DNA of 50,369 nt from a virus, in the IMG/VR virus record IMGVR_UViG_3300031669_005085, positions 1-50,369 of that record, one strand, 5' to 3'. Below are positions 29,310 through 38,629 of this stretch, piece by piece. The notes beneath the pieces are model-generated. The model was not told the DNA's origin, searched no databases, and worked only from the letters and a program-made list of their open reading frames with translations. How positions within the stretch are numbered: position 1 is the stretch's first letter; every line of letters starts with the position of its first letter. Position numbers and translations under genes: made by a program.

Positions 29310-29733
29310 TTAAAGTTTAATTTCAAATTTATTTCTCATTTTATCGAGCGTTTCATCTGGAACAGAATGTATGTTTTTTGTTGACATTCTATTCTCGACA
29401 ATAATACTAAACACGTTATATCCGTATTCTTTTGCCATATCAAAATATGGCTGCATTGACTTTGCAGTTACATTGGTATTGGCAATAACTATGCGCTCTG
29501 CACCAATTTGCATATACCTATTACATTTACGCTGACACCAATTATGTGCATCGCCAATATGCTTATAATTCCAAACATATGTGCCATTTCGCATAAACCA
29601 GTCGTCTGCACAGCAAATTGCTTTCCCTAGCAATTCAGCAAATGTTGATTTACCACTTCCTGATTTAAGGAAGACCTCTCAAAATGATAACACACTTCGA
29701 AAGGTCTTCTTTTCTATTTACAATTCTTTTCAT
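29310..29733 (-). pseudogene. Polynucleotide-kinase-like P-loop gene split by a frameshift in Walker A
   Basis: ATG 29733 opens a 22-codon frame ending VIILRGLP then TAA (29665). After about seven extra bases (TAAATCA) the frame continues GSGKSTFAELLGKAICCADDW...YVWNYKHIGDAHNWC...VIVANTN. Joined, this is a typical 'VIxLRGLPGSGKST...ADDxF' kinase of the phage PNK/NEDD4BP2-like type, about 140 aa. The promoter 23 bases before ATG 29733 shows that it is the native start. Unless recoded or a sequencing error, the gene is inactive. Confidence 0.72.
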
Positions 29734-29755
29734 AAAAAAATTATTATTCATATTA

Positions 29756-29784
29756 TGATACGAAAAACATTAAATATTGTTACA
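29756..29784 (-). promoter_or_regulatory. Shared phage promoter element
   Basis: On the - strand TGTAAC, 16 bases, CGTATCA; 23 bases before ATG 29733. Confidence 0.75.
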
Positions 29785-29831
29785 AAATATTTATTCTCGT
29801 AGTTTCAGTTAATTAAATTTTTGGTATATTT

Positions 29832-30083
29832 TTAAACATATATTAACACCCAATCAATAAATTCTCCAACAGTATTAAAAGAAAGTTCATCATAACCTTC
29901 ATCATCAATATTGATATAAAAATTTTTTTCTATTTCGATTACTAATCCAACAAAATCAAATGTGTCATAGCATAATCTATAAAATAATGAATCTTCATTT
30001 ATTTCCACATTATCATTTGACACATTTCGACAAATAAATAATATGCGTTCTCTAACGCTATTTTCATGATTTTCGGTTCCCAT
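29832..30083 (-). CDS. Acyl-carrier-protein-like protein
   Basis: 83 aa from ATG 30083 (frame open to 30110). Pattern ERILFICRN...LFYRLCYDTFDFVGLVIEIEKNFYINI...TVGEFIDWVL matches acyl carrier proteins over their whole length. The phosphopantetheine-bearing DSLD motif reads DTFD here: Thr41 replaces Ser, so loading with the usual prosthetic group is doubtful. Phage ACPs are known, but their partners are not. It may act as an unloaded mimic. Confidence 0.82.
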   Translation of the reverse strand: MGTENHENSVRERILFICRNVSNDNVEINEDSLFYRLCYDTFDFVGLVIEIEKNFYINIDDEGYDELSFNTVGEFIDWVLIYV

Positions 30084-30114
30084 TTTATTTAATGCTATTT
30101 TAATATTCAATAAT

Positions 30115-30456
30115 TTAATCTATCTTTTCAAAATAAATGGTTTCTGGAAAATCACCCAATACGTGCTTAGTTACATTACAAAGCCAAACATCTAACTTTA
30201 GCTGATAATTCTTATACATATCAATTTTATAGTCAGCACCATTAAACCAACATTTCTTAATCAAATCCAAATGACTTGCACCTTCAAATTCCATTGTATC
30301 TGCAAGTATTGTAACTTCACGTCTACCTTCAGCCATATAGTCGAGCAATATATCTGCACCGCTAACCATTTGAAGTGCAGATTTTTTTCCCATCCAGTCT
30401 GGCAAATCAATATACCATTTATTGCTAGATTCTTTTACAAATTTCAGTATCATCAT
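30115..30456 (-). CDS. DUF6717-like phage protein, about 113 aa
   Basis: FVKESSNKWYIDLPDWMGKKSALQMVSGADILLDYM is the characteristic 'WYIDLP.W.G....L.MV.GAD..L' of small phage proteins that I associate with DUF6717. ATG 30456 (or 30453) is chosen because the promoter -10 box covers the upstream ATG at 30477. The name is from memory; function unknown. Confidence 0.7.
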   Translation of the reverse strand: MMILKFVKESSNKWYIDLPDWMGKKSALQMVSGADILLDYMAEGRREVTILADTMEFEGASHLDLIKKCWFNGADYKIDMYKNYQLKLDVWLCNVTKHVLGDFPETIYFEKID

Positions 30457-30474
30457 AAATTTATATTTACTAAT

Positions 30475-30503
30475 CAATACGAGATGTAATGGATTTTGTT
30501 ACA
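30475..30503 (-). promoter_or_regulatory. Shared phage promoter element
   Basis: On the - strand TGTAAC, 16 bases, CGTATTG; 19 bases before ATG 30456. Confidence 0.72.
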
Positions 30504-30517
30504 ACAATAAGCATATA

Positions 30518-30778
30518 TTAACAATCCATTCCATGTTTTTCTTTTACAATTTCATTGAAAATATCAATTGTTTCCTGTGGTGCTGGTAATATCATAATTC
30601 TGTCAGCAATGTCAACCAATCCAAAATCAGAGTTGGTCTTTATTTCTTTTTCGTATTCGATAAACTCTTCTCTGGTAGGTGCTTCCCATAGTCCAATGAA
30701 GTGCACAACCGCCATATTATCTTCTTCGTCCAACTCTAAGGTGTCTACTGCAATAATTCCAAAAGTAAATTTTTCCAT
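30518..30778 (-). CDS. Hypothetical acidic protein, 86 aa
   Basis: MEKFTFGIIAVDTLELDEEDNMAVVHFIGLWEAPTREEFIEYEKEIKT...: beta strands then helix, acidic. The start overlaps the stop of the helicase gene by one base, so it is the next gene in the same operon. No family known. Confidence 0.65.
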   Translation of the reverse strand: MEKFTFGIIAVDTLELDEEDNMAVVHFIGLWEAPTREEFIEYEKEIKTNSDFGLVDIADRIMILPAPQETIDIFNEIVKEKHGMDC

Positions 30779-33330
30779 TATTTATCAATTTTTGTTGTTA
30801 ATATGTGTGCTGTTAAACTAGGTCGAGTTAATGCTACATATAAAATTTGATTTCTTTCCTTAGCAAGCCAATTTTCGTAAATATCATTTTCCAGTACAAA
30901 TACATGTGAATATGTACTACCTTGAGATTTATGTGCAGTGATTGCATACCCATAATCCAAATCTTTTACAATAACATCTGCTGAACTTCTATATAAACCA
31001 TTTTTATATTTATCAATAGTCTTCATCAGTAAATTATTGCGCCTGAATTCATAATATTTATTCCATGCCTTTTTATTGGCTTTACCCATATCACGAAAAA
31101 AATCATGCATTTGTGCATATAGATGTAGATTTTCATAATCATTGGTGTCAATAACAAATACATCCTGAAATTTAAATTGACCTTTTGCTAAATCCTCTCT
31201 TAACTTAACGTTATATCCTAAAATACCATACTGATTTTCTTCTTTAGCTGTCTTATCTACAACACGATAATCTGCACTATTTTCTATTATATTATATCTT
31301 TGATTTTCTGCACTAACGCTTCTATATCCCATAAGTATATCACCAACTTCGATAATATCAACATTGCCAGAAAATAACTCATCTCTAATCACCCTATTTG
31401 ACTTCATAATTGTATCATTTTTCCATCCAATTACCTTAGCAAAATCAGTGTCTTTCTTAAATTCCTCAGAACTATACTTATCTAATATTGCTTTTCGAAA
31501 CATCCGCTTATTGATAGTGAAATTAGCACCTTCACCCAAATCGTTCATTACTGTACGTCTGATAATACCACCATCTAATTTAGATAAGTTATTTCTTAGT
31601 GCATCGTAAATAAATGCAAGTGGATTGGTATCATTTTGTCTTTCAACTTTAGTTAGTTGATGAAATTCACCAATTTCAGTATGTTGATTAAACACTGCAC
31701 TTATTTTTTCACCTACAGGTGGAATTTGTGCTGGGTCACCCATAAATAGTACTTTAGTTTTACTCTCACGTGTTTTGTCAACAATTAGGTTATATAATTC
31801 CTGATTCACCATACTGGCTTCATCAATAATAACAAAGTTATAATCGGTAATTCTAGGAATTGCAATAGGATTAAATTTGGGGTCATTCGGATTAAAATTA
31901 TCCAAATCAACATCAGGTCTTAGTCCAAGTAATGAATGTAATGTTTGACCATTTTTATTTGTTGTATTCATTACAACTTTCTTAGCCTTATGTGTTGGTG
32001 CAGATACAACTACACCAAAACGATAGGAATCTAATATTTTTTTTATTATCGTGGTATTATGCGTAACAGTGAAATTATCAGTGAGATATAAATTATCCTC
32101 CGCTTCTACCTCAATACATTGCTGTTCAACATCACTAATATATTTGATTTCAGTTATATATCTCGGTGTTTTATATTTTGTCTTATTATGAACTAGATTT
32201 TGTTTTCTACTTAGTGAAAATATATTAAAATCATTTGTCTGATTAATACTAATAATATAGCAACCTTGATAATTATTTGATTTATGGTTAATTTTTGCTA
32301 CACATCCTAATGATTGTACCAATTCACACATATCGTTAGCAAGTTTAAATGAAGTTGTAGCATATGAAATATAACATCCACGTTTATCAACAGTTCCATC
32401 AGTATCCATCAATCCCTGTAATAAACTAACCCTATCATCAATCGAAGAATATTTGTATATATCAGGAATAAATTTTTTTTCTGATTTAACTGTAAGATTT
32501 AACTTACGTAAATTCTCAAGTAGTTCATTTTTTTTACCTTTAACGCCTGAAATTGAATATCCAATAGTATTTGATATTTGTTTCAAAGTTAAATCACAAT
32601 ATGTTGAACCAACGATATTATATATTCTATTAACAATTTCATTATCTGCTGTAGTAAATTTTACACTACCTTGAGTTAATCCACCATCACCAATCAATAC
32701 ACCTAATAAATATGGGTCAATTGGTAAACATTTCTTTTTAAAATTAACTGGAGAATTTACCTGTATTTTATAGTTTAACTGAATACTTTCATTGTTTCGA
32801 ATATGATATATATTATCAATCATATCTTTAGTCGATAAAATTGAATAGTATTCTTTTTGTTTATTAAACTTATGTATAAAACTTCTTTGACAATTTCTAT
32901 CGTTAAATGTTTTTATTTTCCATAAATGGTCTTCACAACAATCCACATGAAAACCATCAGAAAATGTTACTCTATACATTGGTTTAATTCCTTGTGGAAA
33001 CACATTTATTACTTTTGTTGGTTCACCATTACTACCAATTACAAAATCACCAATCTTTACATCACCCATAGTAATATAACCATCTGGAGTATATAATTTA
33101 GAATAAAGTGGTTGTGCTTTTCCAGTACCTGCATATCCAGCTAACGTAAAAAATGTATGATTTCCTTTTGCACTAAGCCAATCATTAATCTTTTTCAAGC
33201 CCTCAAACTGTTCATCATTAAACGTAATTAACTTACCATTTGGAAGCAATAACTGGTTATCAATTGTTTCAATTTTAGGTAATTTATGTTCGTATAATGA
33301 TTTAATTATATCATCATCAAATTCAATCAT
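30778..33330 (-). CDS. Dda-like superfamily 1 helicase containing an intein
   Basis: 850 aa including a 354-residue intein. The host protein: FNDEQFEGLKKINDWL, FTLAGYAGTGK (Walker A, 63-71), interrupted, then TTIIKKIL, SAPTHKAKK (motif Ia), IIDEASM (II), GDPAQIPPV (III), and AITAHKSQGST (V). Dda/RecD-type 5'-3' helicases start replication and displace proteins. About 496 residues without the intein, close to T4 Dda (439) plus a longer end. Overlaps the Nudix gene by 4 bases. Confidence 0.92.
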   Translation of the reverse strand: MIEFDDDIIKSLYEHKLPKIETIDNQLLLPNGKLITFNDEQFEGLKKINDWLSAKGNHTFFTLAGYAGTGKAQPLYSKLYTPDGYITMGDVKIGDFVIGSNGEPTKVINVFPQGIKPMYRVTFSDGFHVDCCEDHLWKIKTFNDRNCQRSFIHKFNKQKEYYSILSTKDMIDNIYHIRNNESIQLNYKIQVNSPVNFKKKCLPIDPYLLGVLIGDGGLTQGSVKFTTADNEIVNRIYNIVGSTYCDLTLKQISNTIGYSISGVKGKKNELLENLRKLNLTVKSEKKFIPDIYKYSSIDDRVSLLQGLMDTDGTVDKRGCYISYATTSFKLANDMCELVQSLGCVAKINHKSNNYQGCYIISINQTNDFNIFSLSRKQNLVHNKTKYKTPRYITEIKYISDVEQQCIEVEAEDNLYLTDNFTVTHNTTIIKKILDSYRFGVVVSAPTHKAKKVVMNTTNKNGQTLHSLLGLRPDVDLDNFNPNDPKFNPIAIPRITDYNFVIIDEASMVNQELYNLIVDKTRESKTKVLFMGDPAQIPPVGEKISAVFNQHTEIGEFHQLTKVERQNDTNPLAFIYDALRNNLSKLDGGIIRRTVMNDLGEGANFTINKRMFRKAILDKYSSEEFKKDTDFAKVIGWKNDTIMKSNRVIRDELFSGNVDIIEVGDILMGYRSVSAENQRYNIIENSADYRVVDKTAKEENQYGILGYNVKLREDLAKGQFKFQDVFVIDTNDYENLHLYAQMHDFFRDMGKANKKAWNKYYEFRRNNLLMKTIDKYKNGLYRSSADVIVKDLDYGYAITAHKSQGSTYSHVFVLENDIYENWLAKERNQILYVALTRPSLTAHILTTKIDK
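32056..33117 (-). other. Intein with LAGLIDADG endonuclease in the helicase P-loop
   Basis: Residues 72-425 of the helicase. It begins AQPLYSKLYTPDGYITMGDV (Ala in place of the usual Cys/Ser at position 1) and ends YLTDNFTVTHN before Thr. LAGLIDADG-type segments LLGVLIGDGG and LLQGLMDTDG show a homing endonuclease. Insertion between GTGK and T of Walker A blocks the helicase until splicing. Other Ala1-type 'AQPL' inteins are known to splice by direct attack on the downstream residue. Confidence 0.9.
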
Positions 33331-33926
33331 TCTCCAAAATGTTTATTATAGAACTGTAATGCAGATTTAATTGTTTCGTCATGATTAAATGCCCATTTCT
33401 GTTCGACAGATGTATTGTAAAATTCTAATAGTGGTAACCATTTTACCCAAGCAGTTTCAACACAAGTATATTTTTCAATTTCTGTTGGAAATTTATCCGC
33501 ATTTCCACGAAAATCGTAAACACTGACATATAGTTGTGAAACATTTTGACGTTTATCTTCGTTAGGATTATCTTTAATACGAAATGGCTGTTTATCATTA
33601 TCAAATATAAGAAATTTCCTATAATCTGGAAGATATAGTGATGTTTCTTCATATACTTCACGTATCATTGCATCATGACAACTTTCCTCCCAATCAAGAT
33701 AGCCACAAGGCACACCTAACTTACCTGCTTCATCATACATTTTACTAGACCTTTTTGTAATCAACACACTAATTGAATTAATATCAGTCATAGCAAATAT
33801 TACGCCTACAACAGCAACGGCACGACTAATCCAATAGTCATGGCTGGTTACTCTATGATATTCATCAGAAAAGTAATATTTAACGTGTGAATTAGGCCGA
33901 TTGTTAAATTTTTTTATCTCTACCAT
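33327..33926 (-). CDS. Nudix hydrolase
   Basis: 199 aa. Complete Nudix box at residues 75-97: G-x5-E-x7-REVYEETSL. The enzyme hydrolyses a nucleoside diphosphate linked to another group. The surrounding sequence (ISRAVAVVGVIFAMTDINSISVLITKRSSKMYDEAGKLGVPCGYLDW) is of the general NTP/NAD pyrophosphatase sort; substrate unknown. It overlaps the neighbouring genes on both sides, in an operon of nucleic-acid enzymes. Confidence 0.93.
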   Translation of the reverse strand: MVEIKKFNNRPNSHVKYYFSDEYHRVTSHDYWISRAVAVVGVIFAMTDINSISVLITKRSSKMYDEAGKLGVPCGYLDWEESCHDAMIREVYEETSLYLPDYRKFLIFDNDKQPFRIKDNPNEDKRQNVSQLYVSVYDFRGNADKFPTEIEKYTCVETAWVKWLPLLEFYNTSVEQKWAFNHDETIKSALQFYNKHFGE

Positions 33927-34416
33927 TTCTTATATTTTTCTCCTTTAAACTCCAAATCCTCATTGCACCCAATCTAGCAATTTTCATTTGCTCACGTTCA
34001 GTTAAAATTCTGGCATCTTTAATTCTTTTTGCTCTTTTCTTTAAACTAGCCGTGATAATTTCAACATTTTTGTAATTTGAATGCTTTTCACATATAATAA
34101 TTCCTGCACTATCTGGTATTATATCCCTACAACTTTCATATAAATAATTTGGTAATGCGTAGTAGAATTCAGCAATTCTATGTTTTACATCATAATGATT
34201 ATGCTCTTTCTTAAAATCTTTTAATAAATCAGATCGGCTAATTTTAATTTCAACTTCAACTGCAAATCCTGAATTACGTATTACAAATAAGTCGCATTCA
34301 TGTATATCAAATCCCCACGAAATATTTGGTACAATAATATTTTTTCTAAAATTGAAATACTTAGCGATTGCAACCTCCATTTCAATCGTTGTAATTAATG
34401 TCGGTTTAGCCTTCAT
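33904..34416 (-). CDS. Putative PD-(D/E)XK nuclease (MmcB-like), 170 aa
   Basis: MEVAIAKYFNFRKNIIVPNISWGFDIHECDLFVIRNSGFAVEVEIKISRSDLLKDF has D...ExK (HECD then EVEIK), the core of PD-(D/E)XK nucleases; the 'HExDLLxxxxSGxxxEVEIK.S..D...D' form resembles MmcB-like and phage DUF endonucleases. It may act on DNA ends or phage replication intermediates; not proven. A basic C-terminal tail (RNGRDKKI) follows. Confidence 0.68.
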   Translation of the reverse strand: MKAKPTLITTIEMEVAIAKYFNFRKNIIVPNISWGFDIHECDLFVIRNSGFAVEVEIKISRSDLLKDFKKEHNHYDVKHRIAEFYYALPNYLYESCRDIIPDSAGIIICEKHSNYKNVEIITASLKKRAKRIKDARILTEREQMKIARLGAMRIWSLKEKNIRNGRDKKI

Positions 34417-34678
34417 TAAATTTTATCTTAGATTTTACTTGCATTTCTTTTAATGTTATTTTTAAATTAGGTTTAATCGCATTAGCTTTTTCCTCAAAAT
34501 TACTACTTTCTTGTTTGTAATAGCGTAGTATTTCGTCTTTCGCATATTCAGGGTGATTTTCAAGTGATAGTTCAACCTCATAACCGCTTTTACTCAAAAG
34601 CCTTTCAAGTTCAAGCATTATTGTAGATTTTCCGCTACCAGTATTTCCTGCAACAATTATTGTTAATTCTCTATTCAT
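34406..34678 (-). CDS. Small P-loop protein, 90 aa
   Basis: MNRELTIIVAGNTGSGKSTIMLELERLLSKSGYEVEL has a perfect Walker A (GNTGSGKST). At 90 residues it lacks the remainder of any known kinase. Similar mini P-loop proteins occur in phages near nucleotide-metabolism genes. It overlaps the 33904 gene by 11 bases. Confidence 0.78.
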   Translation of the reverse strand: MNRELTIIVAGNTGSGKSTIMLELERLLSKSGYEVELSLENHPEYAKDEILRYYKQESSNFEEKANAIKPNLKITLKEMQVKSKIKFNEG

Positions 34679-34700
34679 AAATTTTCTAATTTAACGTTAG

Positions 34701-35216
34701 TTATGCCAAATTTTTATCACGAATTAGTTCACGAAGGAATACATTCTTAAGTCCGCCTACAAAACGTATCCATTCCTTATAGAAATCGGGATGTAATTCA
34801 GATGCTAATGCATTACACTCAGGTTTAGATTCTAACAACCAATCATTAAAATCTGGATATTTTTTTGTGTTAAAAACTCTTTCATCGCAAATAAAGCAAA
34901 TTGCGGTTAACGCATTATTTAAATCTGGTTCATTAAAGAATGAAAATGTTATACCATTTTGATGCAATTCTTCTCCAATTTGATTAAGACTACCAATATA
35001 TTGATTATCATATTTTTGCAAATCATTTGTGGTTCCACCATTAAGAATAATCCAAGTTTTCCAATTTGATATAAAATCAATAAATTCTTCTGATTGCCCA
35101 TATTCGTGAGCATATTCTAATGCAGCATGACCACATTGAATTCCTGCTTGAATACCTTTTAATTGATAGATTGTAAAAAAATACATTCTTAGTTCAAGTG
35201 GTTGATAATTTTCCAT
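34701..35216 (-). CDS. Peptidyl-tRNA hydrolase II-like protein
   Basis: 171 aa. YQLKGIQAGIQCGHAALEYAHEY...WIILNGGTTNDL...GSLNQIGEELHQNGITFSFFNEPDLNNALTAICFICDERVF follows the PTH2 fold (Lys/Gly-rich first loop 'KG..GQ..H', G-G-T-(S/T) strand, 'EPDLN.ALTAI'). PTH2 releases peptides from tRNA; phage homologues are known. The C-terminal 40 residues are an addition. Catalytic function is inferred. Confidence 0.8.
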   Translation of the reverse strand: MENYQPLELRMYFFTIYQLKGIQAGIQCGHAALEYAHEYGQSEEFIDFISNWKTWIILNGGTTNDLQKYDNQYIGSLNQIGEELHQNGITFSFFNEPDLNNALTAICFICDERVFNTKKYPDFNDWLLESKPECNALASELHPDFYKEWIRFVGGLKNVFLRELIRDKNLA

Positions 35217-35264
35217 GTTTAAATGTTTTAAATGATACTACAAATATATAAAAAAGAATCTATT

Positions 35265-37205
35265 TTATTCTAAAAATTTTTTTAATTTTTGATCATATGA
35301 ATATATAAGTCTATCATTAATGTTTTTTTGTATTAATTGCATGCCATGTTCATTACATATGGTTATGAATTGCTCGGATGAAATACGATTTAAGCCACTT
35401 GCAAATCGAATAAGTTCTTTAAATACTAATATATTTCTATTTAACAAATCTCTCGCACGATTTTTCTCTTCAAATAATATGTTTTCAATAACATTATTTG
35501 TTTCGTCAACACTATAATTTAATTCAGATGTTGATGGTGTATGTTGTTTTATAATTCTTGATACATAGCCATCCATTCCATATGCTCTAACATAGTTACC
35601 TGCAACGCTAGTTGCAATGGAAATATCTGAAGCAGCACCATTTGATTTAAATTCTTCACCAAATACAATTTCCTCTGCAACCAATCCTGCTAAATATATT
35701 GCAATTTGATTTCGAATAAATGTTTTGTTGTCAATAGATGCATGGTTAATTACAAATCCATCAGAAAATCCAGAACTATTAAGTATTATTTGCCTTGGTG
35801 GTGTATTAAATAAAAGTGCGTATAGTAATGCATGTCCTAGTTCATGAACAACAACCAATGTTTTTTCATCAACCGATTTATTTTCACGAATACTATCGAT
35901 TTCTAATATAATTTCCTTACTATATTCATGTTTACCAATTTTTGCAAATAATTTTTTATCATTAAAGTCAATGTATAAGTCATTGACATTGTTAATTAAT
36001 GCATAATACATAAAGTATGGTAAATTACTACCAAGTATATTTGAAACTGTTGATATTACAGGTCTTACTCCTTGAGTTGGAAATACGCCATTTCTATATA
36101 TTATATCATATATAAGATTAGATAGCGTAATTTTAATGTCGTGCTCTTTTGCAATTCTATCGAGAATAAAATCACAATTCATTTTAATTATTTTATAGTA
36201 ACTTTGTTTATCTAAACAAGGATAAATAATATGATTATTACCAAATCTAGCTATTTGTTCTGGTTTAAATTTTACTGAAAGTGCATTTTTTATGTGAATG
36301 ATATTAATTCTTTTGCTTAATTCATGATAAATATCTGCATCACGTTCGCTATCCTCAACATCCTCAGCCATTCTAAACGCTTCATCAAGATTACCAGAAA
36401 TAAAAATTAAAAGTTTTTCATACGATTTACCTTCATTAAGACTACTTGACTTTAAGCTACTTTCCATAATTTCCATACGCTGCTCAATATCCATCTCCAT
36501 AATTTCATCAACAGGAATTTTTAAACCAAGTATTTTTCTAAATCTATTTGCTGTCCAATACGATGTTTTAAATTTATAATTTTTAGATTTATTTTCGACA
36601 TTATTTGTAGGCGTATCTGGCACAGATTCAGAATTAGAATTGTTTGTTGTTTCTTTAGGTCCATCATTATCATCTCTTCTATCATAATAATATTTTTCAT
36701 CCAACAATAATTCAATAATTTCAATTCTTCGTTGAGAATTATTCTGAAATTTTCCATCAGATAATAGCATCCAAACATCATTAAAATACTTATTATCAAT
36801 TTGATGCCCCATTTCATCAAGTGTTCTAAAACGTTGTATTTCATCAAGTAATAGTATGGCAGGTTCATTACAGTCAACTCCACTATTTTCCAAATAATTT
36901 TCAATATTTTTTGAAAAATCGTTTTTCAAATCCATTTGAATTTCAATAAATTTATCGGTAAAGTCCAATAGATTTACTAAAGTACGAACTAAATCAGTCT
37001 TGCCCACACCAGTAATTCCCCATAATGATATGATTAATGGTTTAAATTGAATTTCTGGTGTTAAATACCATAATGATATATTATCAATAATTTTATCAAT
37101 AACTTCGTCAATGCCAATAAACTTATTTTTTAGAATTGATTTTACTTCTTCAAGTTTCTGTTTTCTCAGGGTAATTTTTTCAATAAATTCAGATTTTGTT
37201 GTCAT
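35265..37205 (-). CDS. FtsH-like AAA protease (AAA + M41 peptidase)
   Basis: 646 aa. N-terminal AAA domain with Walker A GITGVGKT (63-70) and Walker B AILLLDEIQRF (117-126); residues 160-215 are a long low-complexity insert (DDNDGPKETTNNSN...) where AAA sensors would lie. The peptidase has HELGH (454-458) and GAASDISIATSVAGNYVRAYGM with the third zinc ligand, as in FtsH M41. There is no membrane segment, so it is soluble, unlike FtsH. With the SPFH lipoprotein it may form a phage-encoded quality-control machine. Confidence 0.85.
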   Translation of the reverse strand: MTTKSEFIEKITLRKQKLEEVKSILKNKFIGIDEVIDKIIDNISLWYLTPEIQFKPLIISLWGITGVGKTDLVRTLVNLLDFTDKFIEIQMDLKNDFSKNIENYLENSGVDCNEPAILLLDEIQRFRTLDEMGHQIDNKYFNDVWMLLSDGKFQNNSQRRIEIIELLLDEKYYYDRRDDNDGPKETTNNSNSESVPDTPTNNVENKSKNYKFKTSYWTANRFRKILGLKIPVDEIMEMDIEQRMEIMESSLKSSSLNEGKSYEKLLIFISGNLDEAFRMAEDVEDSERDADIYHELSKRINIIHIKNALSVKFKPEQIARFGNNHIIYPCLDKQSYYKIIKMNCDFILDRIAKEHDIKITLSNLIYDIIYRNGVFPTQGVRPVISTVSNILGSNLPYFMYYALINNVNDLYIDFNDKKLFAKIGKHEYSKEIILEIDSIRENKSVDEKTLVVVHELGHALLYALLFNTPPRQIILNSSGFSDGFVINHASIDNKTFIRNQIAIYLAGLVAEEIVFGEEFKSNGAASDISIATSVAGNYVRAYGMDGYVSRIIKQHTPSTSELNYSVDETNNVIENILFEEKNRARDLLNRNILVFKELIRFASGLNRISSEQFITICNEHGMQLIQKNINDRLIYSYDQKLKKFLE

Positions 37206-37218
37206 ATTTATAATTTAT

Positions 37219-38583
37219 TTAATTATTATCGTCGTTATGAATACTATTAGTTATAACCCAAATATTTACTCCAACACTAACAATTAATGCCAATATATAT
37301 ACAATAATAATTGCAGTTGTTGATGGTTCAACGTCAAGATAATCAAATTCTTTAAACGTTCTTCTCTTAAATCTATTAAGATTTTGATTTAAATAATTAT
37401 AATAATCATTCCAAGTCACTTCATTCAAAACTGGTGAATTTGATTTAATTTTAATTGTTGTATCAGTTTTTGATTGAATCGGAATTGGTAAAATATGTGC
37501 AGGTAAATTTTTGCCTACTTTGCCCAATATTTTATTTTGAATTTTATGTGTTACTGGAAATACTGCCAATGCTGGTTTTTTAACAACGCTATCTCTATAT
37601 GTATATAAATTTAATACTTCATTTTGAACTGCAGATGTTAGTTCATCTGATAACGACCAAGAAAATGCACGTGACCACATAATTTCATCACACCTTTTTC
37701 CAATACATATTACCAATTCGTTCATATTACCACCAACCCAATAATTTTTTTGATAGTCTACAATTGACATTGGTTTATTCTCAAAAACTAGTATCCATAA
37801 ACGTAATTGATTACTTACACCAAACTTACCATTTAATCTTTTAAACTTTTCTTGTACTTCACTACTTACATTTCCACCTAAAATTGTGGGATAGTTAATG
37901 CCAGTATTATACTCAGGATAATTAAATAATCCAAGGCTATCTGCCTGTTTTTTATTAACTACTGTCATATTAAATATTGATAAGTCAGTGGCCTTAATCT
38001 TATTTATATATGAATGTCTACTCGTATATGCTTCACGAGTATCATCACTACCACTCCAAGAAGTTTGATAAACATAGGATATTTCGCCCACACGCTTGCC
38101 TTCAAATTTAGTGCCTCTGCTTCCACTACATTTATCTCTTGGTGAATAATTATGCCGTGAATTTATAATAGTTTTATGTGTTCCAAATTGCGCAACAAGC
38201 TTATCATGAAGTTTTTCAGAAATATTAATTTTTTCATTTAAATTCGTTACTGCATACCATTCTGGACCTTCATCAACTTGATGTGAACAGTCATAATAGT
38301 GTGTAGTTGAATGACCTTTACCATCACTAGTGGTGTAACTACAGGTTTGATGATGCCAATAATTATATGGCTCTTCCTCATAGACTGCAGTTATTGTTGA
38401 ACCCCAATACTCTGTAAAATATATGCTACTCGTTTCAATAATCACATGTGAAACAATTATTGCAATAAGTGTTGCAGCAATTGGAATAAAAAATTCCCAC
38501 CAAGCAAATTCTCGTGGTTTTAAGAAATAAAAAATTCCTGTTATAAACAATGGAATTAGAAGTGCTAAATAAAGTATTGACAT
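37219..38583 (-). CDS. Large membrane protein of Bacteroidota phages, 454 aa
   Basis: Two N-terminal membrane helices (about 2-18 and 28-50) and one near the C-terminus (about 422-446) enclose a 370-residue Tyr/Ser-rich domain with CSYTTSDGKGHSTTHYYDC, Cys pairs that could bind a metal or form a disulfide. The topology places the large domain on one side, most likely outside. I have seen similar proteins in Bacteroidota phages; function unknown. The shared promoter is 18 bases upstream. Confidence 0.7.
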   Translation of the reverse strand: MSILYLALLIPLFITGIFYFLKPREFAWWEFFIPIAATLIAIIVSHVIIETSSIYFTEYWGSTITAVYEEEPYNYWHHQTCSYTTSDGKGHSTTHYYDCSHQVDEGPEWYAVTNLNEKINISEKLHDKLVAQFGTHKTIINSRHNYSPRDKCSGSRGTKFEGKRVGEISYVYQTSWSGSDDTREAYTSRHSYINKIKATDLSIFNMTVVNKKQADSLGLFNYPEYNTGINYPTILGGNVSSEVQEKFKRLNGKFGVSNQLRLWILVFENKPMSIVDYQKNYWVGGNMNELVICIGKRCDEIMWSRAFSWSLSDELTSAVQNEVLNLYTYRDSVVKKPALAVFPVTHKIQNKILGKVGKNLPAHILPIPIQSKTDTTIKIKSNSPVLNEVTWNDYYNYLNQNLNRFKRRTFKEFDYLDVEPSTTAIIIVYILALIVSVGVNIWVITNSIHNDDNN

Positions 38584-38600
38584 AACTTAAGTTTTTATAT

Positions 38601-38629
38601 TAATACGAAAAAGATTCCTGCTTGTTACA
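38601..38629 (-). promoter_or_regulatory. Shared phage promoter element overlapping a terminator
   Basis: On the - strand TGTAAC, 16 bases, CGTATTA; 18 bases before the start at 38583. The TGTAAC lies in the loop of the terminator hairpin at 38608-38646. Confidence 0.75.
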
